DNA from: Platynereis dumerilii
Lineage: Eukaryota; Annelida; Polychaeta; Phyllodocida; Nereididae
Length of the DNA: 64,000 nucleotides
Direction: 5' to 3'
Assembly (NCBI GenBank): GCA_026936325.1
Contig: JAPTHN010000004.1
Location: 49,565,289-49,629,288, forward strand
The notes below the pieces were generated by a model, which worked only from the letters and a program-made list of their open reading frames with translations, ran no database searches and was not told the origin of the DNA. The position numbers and the translations under genes were made by a program. Positions 24,900 through 36,800 of this stretch are shown piece after piece (within the stretch, counting starts at the first letter, position 1; each line of letters begins with the position of its first letter).

Positions 24900-27800
24900 G
24901 GGGGCGACCATTTAATATCTCCTATGAATAAGGGGGCAACCATTTAATATCTACTAAGGTGCTAGACATGGGGACTTACCCCCCCCCCCCGGACATGGGG
25001 ACTTACCCCCCCCTTACCCCCTCGGACATGGGGACTTACCCCCGCGGACATGGGGACCTTACCCCCGCACATGGGGACCTACCCCCGCGGACATGGGGAC
25101 CTACCCCCGCGGACATGGGGACCTACCCCCTCGGACATGGGGACCTACCCCCGCGGACATGGGGACATACCCCCGCGGACATGGGGACTTACCCCCACGG
25201 ACATGGGAACTTACCCCCGCGTACATGGGGACTTACCCCCTCGGACATGGGACTTACCCCCTCGGACATGGGGACTTACCCCCGCGGACATGGGGACTTA
25301 CCCCCGCGGACATGGGGACTTACCCCCTCGGACATGGGGACTTACCCCCTCGGACATGGGGACTTACCCCCGCGGACATGGGGACTTACCCCCTCGGACA
25401 TGGGGACATACCCCCTCGGACATGGGGACTTACCCCCTCGGACATGGGGACTTAACCCCTCGGACATGGGGACTTACCCCCTCGGACATGGCGACTTACC
25501 CCCTCGGACATGGCGACTTACCCCCTCGGACATGGGGACTTACCCCCTCGGACATGGCGACTTACCCCCTCGGACATGGGGACTTACCCCCTCGGACATG
25601 GGGAATTACCCCCGCCACATGGGGACTTACCCCCGCGTACATGGGGCCTTACCCCCGCGGACATGGGGACTTACCCCCTCGGACATGGGGACTTACCCCC
25701 TCGGACATTGGGACTTACCCCCTCGGACATGGGAAGACTTACCCCCGCGGACATGGGGACTTACCTCCGCGGACATGGGGACTTACCCCCTCGGACATGG
25801 GGACTTACCCCCTCGGACATGGGGACTTACCCCCGCGGACATGGGGACTTACCCCCTCGGACATGGGGACTTACCCCCGCGGACATGGGGACTTACCCCC
25901 GCGGACATGGGGACTTACCCCCGCGGACATGGGGACTTACCCCCGCGGACATGGGGACTTACCCCCGCGTACATGGGGACTTACCCCCGCGGACATGGGG
26001 ACTTACCCCCGCGTACATGGGGACTTACCCCCGCGTACATGGGGACTTACCCCCTCGGACATGGGGACTTACCCCCTCGGACAGGGGGACTTACCCCCGC
26101 GGACATGGGGACCTACCCCCGCGGACATGGGGACCTACCCCCGCGGACATGGGGACCTACCCCCTCGGACATGGGGACCTACCCCCGCGGACATGGGGAC
26201 TTACCCCCGCGGACATGGGGACTTACCCCCTCGGACATGGGAACTTACCCCCGCGTACATGGGGACTTACGCCCTCGGACATGGGACTTACCCCCTCGGA
26301 CATGGGGACTTACCCCCGCGGACATGGGGACTTACCCCCGCGGACATGGGGACTTACCCCCTCGGACATGGGGACTTACCCCCTCGGACATGGGGACTTA
26401 CCCCCGCGGACATGGGGACTTACCCCCTCGGACATGGGGACATACCCCCTCGGACATGGGGACTTACCCCCTCGGACATGGGGACTTAACCCCTCGGACA
26501 TGGGGACTTACCCCCTCGGACATGGCGACTTACCCCCTCGGACATGGCGACTTACCCCCTCGGACATGGGGACTTACCCCCTCGGACATGGGGACTTACC
26601 CCGCGGACATGGGGACTTACCCCCGCGGGCATGGGGACTTACCCCCGCGGACATGGGGACTTACCCCCGCGGGCATGGGGACTTACCCCCGCGGACATGG
26701 GGACTTACCCCCGCCGACATGGGGACTTACCCCCTCGGACATGGGGACTTACCCCCGCGGACATGGGGACTTACCCACTCGGACATGGGGACATACCCCC
26801 TCGGACATGGGGACTTACCCCCTCGGACATGGGGACTTACCCCCTCGGACATGGGGACTTACCCTGCGGACATGGGGACTTACCCCCTCGGACATGGGGA
26901 CTTACCCCGCGGACATGGGGACTTAGCCCCGCGGGCATGGGGACTTACCCCCGCGGACATGGGGACTTACCCCCGCGGGCATGGGGACTTACCCCCGCGG
27001 ACATGGGGACTTACCCCCGCGGACATGGGGACTTACCCCCTCGGACATGGGGACTTACCCCCGCGGACATGGGGACTTACCCACTCGGACATGGGGACAT
27101 ACCCCCTCGGACATGGGGACTTACCCCCTCGGACATGGGGACTTACCCCCTCGGACATGGGGACTTACCCTGCGGACATGGGGACTTACCCCCTCGGACA
27201 TGGGGACTTACCCCCGCCGACATGGGGACTTACCCCCTCGGACATGGAGACTTACCCCCTCGGACAAGGACGACTTACCCCCGCGGACATGGGGACATAC
27301 CCCCTCGGACATGGGGACATGTTGGCAGTGGGTGCAAGTGTTGGCAGTGGGTGCAAGTGTTGGCAGTGGGTTCAAGTGTTGGCAGTGGGTTCAAGTGTTG
27401 GCAGGGGGTGCAAGTGTTGGCAGTGGGTGCAAGTGTTGGCAGTGGGTTCAAGTGTTGGCAGTGGGTTCAAGTGTTGGCAGTGGGTTCAAGTGGTGGCAGG
27501 GTGTGCAAGTGTTGGCAGGGTGTGCAAGTGTTGGCAGGGGGTTCAAGTGTTGGCAGGGGTTCAAGTGTTGGCAGTGGGTGCAAGTGTTGGCAGTTGGTGC
27601 AAGTGTTGGCAGGGGGTGCAAGTGTTGGCAGGGGGTGCAAGTGTTGGCAGTGGGTGCAAGTGCTGGCAGGGGTTGCCAATGGTTGTAATTTAGTATCTCC
27701 AACATGGTGGTAACACTGCTTCTCCTGTAATAGTCATGGATCTCTCTGGAACACAAACACGCTGTCAGCAAACACCCTGCCAGTCTTGCATATTTTAATA

Positions 27801-30800
27801 TGCCCCCATCTAGTTAGTTATTTGTTGTTTGCTTGGCGGATACAGGATTTACCTTCCTGAAGATAGCTGTATCTGGGCGAAGCGAAGCTGAGCTCGGATA
27901 CAGCTATCTGAGGGAAGGCAAATCCTGTATCTGCCAAAAGCAAACAACAAATTACGAATTTATCTGACCACATGATATAATAAAACCCCCATAACATTGT
28001 AGTTCAATGGCACGAATATTAAAAAGGTCAGGTGTGACGAGCATTTAATTAATTAATTAATTCAGAAGCAGACCTGCCATGAATGATGATCACAGCTTTG
28101 AACTGCACTGCTATGGGGTTAAAAATTATTTTATACCCGCAATGATTTTTGTCAGTGGTCTTTACTAAATTTTAGTCTGGTCATAATCTTTCATCTGATA
28201 ACTTCAAATTCTCTAAGATTGTGACGTCACCAGCAGCCCATTGTGACATCATGACATAAACAATCACTGCTCATTGTTTGCATAACAACGCCTGATAATT
28301 TATGATTGATTGTGACGTCATCACTGCAGGATACAGAAAATATCTGTACAGGCCAAGCAGCCTGACAGATACAGGATATATACCCACAGGTCTCAACCAA
28401 TCAGAATCAAGCATTGGCCTTGGTGGTCGGATAATGCGTTGTATACTCAATGGTTTTTTGTATACCACATGGTTTGATCATTGTTGATTATGTCATTTAA
28501 TTGTTTGCCATTGTGACATCATGTCCATGGTGACGGCACAACATTGTGACATCACCAGTGGAGCTGCTCTCTGTGCTCTGATTGGCTGATGCAGCTGGTG
28601 AGTACAGATAACCTGAGTGAAGTTCAGCTTTCTTTGGAGTTACATAATGGGGTATAAATAAGACCAAAATGGTTGTATGGTGGTATTTTGAGATGTATTC
28701 CCACTCGTGAAGATATCCTGAGTCCTCTGTACCCATTCGTGCTGACGTACTCGTGGGTACAGAGGCCTCAGGATTTCTTCAACTCGTGGAGTACATCTCA
28801 AAATACCACCATACCCATTTGGTCTTATTATAATACTATAGAAATGTATCATGATGGGAAATAAAATAATGCAAAGAAATGGATATCTATAAATAAATTT
28901 AAAGTAGAAAGAGAGATAGTTTGATTGAAACTTTGAAAGGTAGTAGTTTATTGAAAGACAGATGGATAGACAGACAGAAAAACTACCGAATGCTGTTTAA
29001 CTGTGTTCTTCTTTGCCGTTAACTCTTCGACTACAAATTCAGTTGTTTTCGTCTGGATCAATATATGATGGAGTTTGTTGGTCAATGTATTCTGACTGTG
29101 TTTTTGCCAGATTGACTGGTTTGTAATTCCAGACAGCATTTGGGAAATAGAAAGGAGTTGGCAGTCGGCTAGGTTTTTATATGAGAGCAGGGAAAGTGTA
29201 TTTTATGATGATGTAGTGTTGGAACAGTCTATAGTGAACTTACTATCAGGTATGCAAGTTATTCAAAATGCATCACAAAACAAACAGATCTTCCAACTTA
29301 TTTGATATCTTGATAAATGTATAGACCTATATATCCATTGTTATGCAAATGTTGGCATCAAATTTAGTATGGGCTGGTCTGGCAGGTCAGTTTTCAAATG
29401 ATGTATATATATATATATATATTATTTTATTCACAGCGAAATATCAACAAGATACATGTGTGATACACATATATATAGGCTATCTGGCCTCATGATCTAT
29501 CACAGTCAAATATTTTTTACCCTAAGGCTGGACATATTTTATTTTTAGATTTTAATTCTCGGATCGACCAACCTAACAGATTTTCTGCCTGCAGGAAAAA
29601 AATTACTTCACCCACAATTTTTATTCAATTGACATTTTAAAAACGTGAAATTACAGCTTTTTTCTCTCGTTCTACCGACCTTAGAAAAAGTGCCTCGAGG
29701 AAAAACGAGAAGCTAAATATCAATTATGTCTGGCCTAGATATATGTATACACTCAACAATATATCATGAACCCTTTTGTCAACCCTTTTGTGTATTGCAC
29801 ATGATATAGTACCAGTGACAGTTCTAAATTCTGCTGAATTTTGTGATATATGTCATTCAATTTGACCCTCAGACCCCCTTTTGAGTGGATATATTATACA
29901 TAAACATATCAGTTGGAAAATTGCAGATAATGTGAGAGCTGTCTATGATTTTGATAGGGGTTCACAAAAAAAGTGGTAACACTTTCCAGTACAGTATTCC
30001 TTGCCTTATGAGAGCACCCCTTGTGCGACCACTGGCCATGAAATGGTCTTTTGAGTGGTGCATTACTGTACATCTATTTATGCTTTGGGGAAATATTGGT
30101 TTCGATAAGTGGGTTAATTAGAATGGTCGTACTAAGCAGAATGGTTCTAGGTGATCTCTCAATTGGTCTTCATTTTGGAATTGATGTAAAAAATCTTGAA
30201 AAATTGTAACTTTTTAAACTTTGTAAAACATTTCTCCAATTTGCCTATGTACATGTATGCATGTAGCCTATCTAACATCGGATTCTGTTTGTTGGTCAGC
30301 CAACCTATCTAAATGATCCAATCTATCTGTTTTTGTGTACTTGTAAGTTGTAAGTCTGGTATGTCCAGATCAATTTACCAAACTGATACATGCATATTCT
30401 GATAACTGATAAAGTGCCATACTGGCTTGAAGTGGCTATTCCATTCTAGAAACAAGTTATGCCACTACACCTACTCACATAATAAATTGTACAATGTTAT
30501 ATATACAGAATAAATATGTATGTGTATGATTTAATGCTGGAACCATACCTAAACAAGAACATTGAAATAGGGACAAGAGGCACTCCGCATTGTGTTGATA
30601 ACACACTTTTCTGAAGTGTTTTCGTGGCAAACAGACTATGAATTTATTGTACATGGAAAATACAGGACATAAGAGCAGTCAGAGGGTGAAATATCATGCA
30701 ATGTGACTATAATATATATGGGTCGTGAATAGGGTGGTCCAGATATTTTGTTTGGGGCTGATACACATGATAAAGGTGGTGAGAATGTTTCTCTGAGGTT

Positions 30801-33800
30801 TCCACAGTTACTTATGACTCATATTACCAGCATAGCTTTGACTAATTTTATTTGGCATATTATTATTTGAAGGTCCTCTATTTTTTTCTTCTTAAAATTG
30901 CATTATGATGAAAAGAGTAAAATTGGTTGTAAAGCACTTTGGCCTTTCAACTATCCTGAAACTTCATGACAATCTGTTGTATTCGTGTGAAACGAATTAT
31001 TTCTCTGAATGGAAATAGGACTATTGGCATACGTTATGAAGCCCCAAAAATAAAATTGGAATCTGGCTGCCAACTAGCTCTTTTGCGGCTGGTGAGAGTA
31101 GTTTGCAACATTTCACTAGGACTGCTCTATTTCACACACACATGCATTGCTGTGAAAATCTAGCATAATTCTTCTGAGGGCAGTCCAGAAAGGCAGCTTT
31201 CCTAGTAGCCTAGATTCCAATTTGATATCCAATTTGAATTTTGCCAGTCTGCAGCCTTGTAGCCTTTTTGTTTGCCTACAGTCAGCGGTCAGTCATGATT
31301 GGGACCACAATTAGCCTACCACGTGCCAGGGCCAGAAAAAATGCGAATTTCCTGGCAATATCCCACAAGCGGTCACAAATTAAAAATTGGGCCTTTCTTG
31401 AATGATTTCCAGTGAGATTAGTAAACATTTCCAGCAATGACATGCCCATTTGGTGAATTACCTACTTTTTCCAGCCATGCCAAGTGCATGAATACAGGAC
31501 ATAAAAGCAATCATCCTCATGGCCTAAGCTCTTGCTTTTACTTGTCATATATATGTACTTTTTTTTTTCAATTTTATTTCAGAGCCCTGTTCATTTGGCT
31601 CAGTTCTAAAGATCTTAAGAACTTGACGTTCGTGAAGGGCGGTCCTGGATCCGATGAGGAGAAATTGACAGGTCTGCAAACGGGAGATTCAACCTACGCC
31701 CAGGTCTACCAGACACTATGCCAGTAAGTCCATTATAAAGCGTTATTGCAAGTAGTTGCAGAATTCGTCTGCGCATGATTTAGTAATTGCCGTGATCCTA
31801 ACTCGATGTTGTCGATACATGAAATGTCAAAGTATGAAAGACAGTCACACAGCCCGACACCTAGACAGGCTGGTCTAGCATTGTAGTGTGGAAGGTTAAC
31901 TTTTGCATAACTCGGACTATTAGGGAAATTGGATGATTATATATATATATATCTTTAAAATTCACTTAAATAATACTTGCAAATCTTTATTGAAGTGAAA
32001 AGTCGTTTTGAGGTCCTTTGTACGATTGCTAACTTGTAATTTATACGTCATTATAACTCATCAGAGGGAGGGGGGTCTCCCAAGAACTATGAAAACTCCT
32101 TTCTTGACTAATCACTCTATCTGTTATGCCATAACGATCTCCCTCTAACTTCTTCCATCTACCATTCAGGAACGCTGGTCTGGACTGCGAACTGATCCAC
32201 GGCTACGCCAAGGGAGTGGGCTACAAGCCGGGCATGAAATTCGAGGGCGACAACTTCCGACACAGCTGGAATGCCGTCAAAGTGAACGGAGACTGGCGAT
32301 TGGTCGATCCAAACTGGGGCGCGAGACACGTCGTCGGCAAAAAGGTTTGTGTGAATACTAGTCTAGATCATTAGAATATATTTTATTTATTTATTTTGTA
32401 AAAGAAAGATTTATTATGTATATCTAGCAATGTTATGAATGTCCCTACTCCTCTAGCACTTTATGCCTGGACCCATTGCTTTAGCCAAAAAGTTCACCTT
32501 GATAGATCTCAGAACTCCTTTCTAAAGTTCATTAAAATTTTACTTCTTGTATATTTTTGGCTGCATATTTTGTTATTTGTAGTTTTTGCCACTGAAAATA
32601 TATAATATATATATGCTTCAAAGTTAAAAAATTCCCCAAATGTTACTCAGTAAATTATTACAATTTTATTTGTTTGATGTATCCCTGCTTTACCATTTTT
32701 ACCGTATTATTAGACATGTTTACCTGTATACGCTTATAGGAGAACATGGTATGGCTGGTAGAATGAATTTTGTTTTTGAATTTTCAAATTGAAATTTTTT
32801 ATAGGAAGGTTCACCAGTAGAGGAGCAAGAGGTTTGTTTTGAAAAAAAAATTTTAAATGCGTAGAAAATTTTAAAATGCTTGGTATGCTTGCGTCTGTTG
32901 ACATGGTTGCCAGATTGATTGTTTAATTAATTGCATTTACTCTAAAGGGCAGCACCTGCTTGTTGCATGATGCTAGTGTTTTCAGTATCAACCAGATGTC
33001 ACCACTGTGCTGAAAAAAATATTTAGTTTGAAAAAAATAATTTTTTGCATGAAATATTGATGTAGTTTAGGCTTGGATAGTTTATATGCTGCTGAATAAA
33101 AAGTCACAAATTGGTGTGATTGATGGATCGATATGTGTTTTACGCATGGTTTAAAACTTTGAACATATAGAACCGTTGTAGTCTGCTGACTTGCGATCAT
33201 CCTATAGATCTGTAGATGGGATTTATGGTATTGAAAAGTGCTTGGTTTGATGTGTAATGCCATTGTTGTGCTTCAGTCAAGTTCATGAATTACTTTTACT
33301 TTTTTTATCTGCATGAGTTGCCAAAGATCTGTGTAGTCTACTAGTCTTGTCGAAAATCGTAACAAATTTGGTATTTCAGAAAATTAACGAGTGATACAAT
33401 GTATTTAATTTATAATTTCAATGTTAGTTTATAAACTTCATATTATTGCTGACTCCCTGGGATATAAAAACTGCTTGTACTTTTGGACCCAGCTGACTTG
33501 GATGTTCTTATATATATTGGGATCTGAAAAGTGTGATTATGTGAAAGTTACTACTTTGTGTCACTGTTTAGGTTGTCAGTAAACCTTGGATTTGAGTACA
33601 ATGTACTGGTTTACTTGTACAATCCACCATTTGAACCCTGAAAATGATAATTTCATGATGTAATCCAATTATATTTTTCTTTATGTATGTTAAGAGTTTG
33701 CTTGCTTGCCAAGAGACACAATTATTTGAATTGATATATATTGGCTTTGTTGCATATCGTTTACAACTTTACATATACATGTATAACAGACTGGTTATTG

Positions 33801-36800
33801 CAACATGCATGTGATATTATATGTAATCAGAATCTAAGTCTGTAGGCGCAGATGTAATTGCATAAGTCACTGCGCTTGCCAAGTTTATTGCAACAAATAC
33901 AGATGTGTGGTTTGCTGGTGCTGGGTGATTTGCAAAACACAATTTGAATGTAAGAGAAAAACTCTCAAAAGAGATTGAAGTGCGAGCTGTTGCTTTATAT
34001 AGTTTGAAAATGTTGAAATATGTCAAATATGAGCTGTGTTTGGTCTCCTCATATTTAGTCTAAAGTATTTTTTTTTCAACTCCTATTGTTTGTTTAGAAC
34101 ACTGTCAGTTGTACACCTATGTAGCCGGAAAGGTTGACCTATCAGAAGTATGTGTGGAACATTACAGGCCTCATGCGACAAATATCCCATCAATTCAAAT
34201 GAATTGTCAAGTTATGTCTGATGTGCTATGGTGTGAAATTGTTTCAGCAATAATTAAGTCCTTTTAAGGGGGACACAACTACAAATAAATGGCCTATTTT
34301 CTCTTTGTCCTCTTTTCGACCCGAGAATGTCAACTGATATAGTCCATGCACATTATAGCATCATAAAATTCGAGGCAGGAAGCAACAAACTAATTTACTT
34401 GACAGCATATATATGCATAATTGGTTGTTTTCTTATAGTGTTCTGGGTAGTTTGTGAAAGATATATTGCTTAATTACATTGTATTAATATCAGTGTTGTA
34501 CTTTCAGGCCTCGGACGAGAACACAGTTTACGAGTTGGACGAGTACTACTTCCTCCCGCAGGCCTGGGAGTTGATTCACTCTCATTACCCTGACGAACCC
34601 GAGTGGCAACTGCGTGAGCCAATCACAAAAGAGCAGTTTGAAAACCTCGTTTTATGCAAATCGCCATTCTTCAAGCACAATCTGAGGATTAAGTCTCACA
34701 GTGAAGCTGTTATCAAGGTAGAGAAGTGATTGAAAAATTTGGCAGTTAATTGTCCCCTTCATTATCAACTTAACACTATTTGTAAATATGTTTTAAAAAT
34801 ATTCTGGACAATTTCCAATTTCTTTCACATCAGTTTTCTCGTCACTTAAGTCGAATAGATGGTCATTTCATATCATTTAGCCGTCCTCCAATAGGTACCC
34901 TGCAAAAATGAGGCAGCTGCCAGCCTATTTCAGTTTAGTTAAAATACCCATTGCTTTTACAAGGTGCAAGCATGCCCTGATTCAGCAGGGTCACTATGCA
35001 GGAGGGTTAATTTATTTGGATACTGGCAAAGATAATGTTATAAATTCTTTTAAGTATCTGCCGAATTCAAAGCAAGTCTCTTTGAAGTTTGAATGGAGAT
35101 ATTTTATTTACTATCACCAGAAAACTAAATATTAATTAAAATCAAATTTAAATGTTTTTTCTTTTGAAGATTAACAAAGAGGCAGAAGTGCAAGTAAAAT
35201 GCCCCAACGCCCACAGAGATCGCCTAGTTTTCATTTTCACGCTCGCCTATGCGGACAGTTTAAATGCTGCTGAAGATTCCCACGAGGGGACACCACTGGG
35301 CAACTTTGGAATGCAGAGGATGATGGCAAATGTCTCTTCCGTTTTTATCAGGTAAAAGTGAGATAATTTCTCTCAGAATCAAATTATTTCATGCTCTATT
35401 TAATGTTCGTCTTTGCAGTTGAAATGAAAGTACTATTTAATGGCCACAGCATGCTGCGGGCCATTCTTGTAGTGAGCTGGGTTTGACGTCTCATCTACCT
35501 GTATTATTGCTCGCATAGCAACGCCTATTGCAGATTAATTCATTCTGCATGGCAGTCAATGGCCTTTAAAGGTGTGCAATTTATTACTACAATGACAAAA
35601 TCTCGCCTTTGACTCCTTTCTCCATGTCTGAAAAGCTCCGTGTATTCAGTAATGCGTCATTTGACAAGAGGGTTGACTCCTCTCTCGCAATATCTCAAAT
35701 TCCCCTCACTTGCCTTGCAGACCTCCGGCCCCTGGTGAGTACCGTCTTGTGATCCACGTCAAGGACCTCTCCAAACCCCAAAGAGTTCCGGGCAAGTTCT
35801 ACTACAGCGAGGTCTGCGAATATGGCGTTGTTGTATCTGATGCTTACAACCCCCCGAGACCCTTCCCTCCCTGCGCTCACACGAGCTGGGGCAAAGGAGA
35901 TTCCATGGCAAGGTACGTTAATTGTTATGCAGATTCTGATTTAATTGATTGAATTGTAGTTTATTAGATTAGATGAAAGTGTCATACGCAATACTTTTTG
36001 CTCCATAAAACATATCTATTTATAAGTATGATTATCAATGGTGTACTTAAGAATAAGGAAGCTCCTAGTGATATTTGAATATTTGACAAGCCATTGTTAT
36101 TCAAAAATAGAAATTATTATTAAATTGTCACCAATGGGTCTTCAATAACCGATGAGGAATGCTTACAATAAATTTGCTGTAAAATGTTGCCCTTACTCTT
36201 TACTCTAAAATCTATTTGTATTGATGATAACATTTTGAATTGTGTGTGTATAAATCCCATAACTTCATAATACCTCTAAAATATGTCTGACTTTTGAACT
36301 ATTAATTGAAGTTATCCTCGAATTATGTCATGTGTATTTCAGATACTCTACAGACCTCATTCCTCAGAGGGACAACATCATTATTCCAACGAGAAAAGGA
36401 GTCGCAGAGGTCAAGTTTAGTCTGAAGAACAAACTCCGCTTCTTGGCCAAATTGAAGAGCGCTTCAGTTCCAGAAGTCGATCGTTACGTGATCCACAGGG
36501 TGGTTGGTGACGAGGCCGTGTTTACAGTACGACCTCCGAAGAACGGAGAATACGGCCTAGAAGTTTATGCTAATAACAAAGAGGTAGATGGCACCACCAT
36601 GCACCATGTCTACCAGTATTTAGTGATCGCCAGAGACATTTCGGAAACGGTCGAACCATATCCTCAGCTGCCGTCGACTTTCCTCGGACCACAAGGGAAC
36701 TTTGATAACTTTGGAATGCAGGTAATTTTCGCAAGCCACTGCTGTATATGAAGCCTCACAAAGAATCAGAAAGTGAAATTAGAATGCACAGTCTCACCTC

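Noticed and set aside
24964-27320. CRISPR array
   Set aside because: Units are contiguous with no unique spacers, and the genome is clearly animal.
24959-27713. Very long plus-strand frames (up to 727 codons, in all three frames) of [20 protein letters not shown] type
   Set aside because: They are translations of a stop-free 22-bp minisatellite inside an intron; every frame is open, the array ends without a coding boundary, and it lies between in-phase exons of another gene.
28497-28864. Overlapping frames reading YGGILRC on both strands
   Set aside because: Produced by a fold-back palindrome, which gives the same peptide on both strands.
29988-30072. Possible small TIR element around CAGTATTCCTTGCCTTATGA and GAGTGGTGCATTACTG
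   Set aside because: The inverted match beyond the outer 5-8 bases is too weak; it may be a diverged relative of the MITE at 49297, but I cannot support borders.
30966-31163. 65-codon frame between exons 5 and 6 of the KY-like gene
   Set aside because: No domain, no matching splice phases, and exon 5 joins exon 6 directly in phase.
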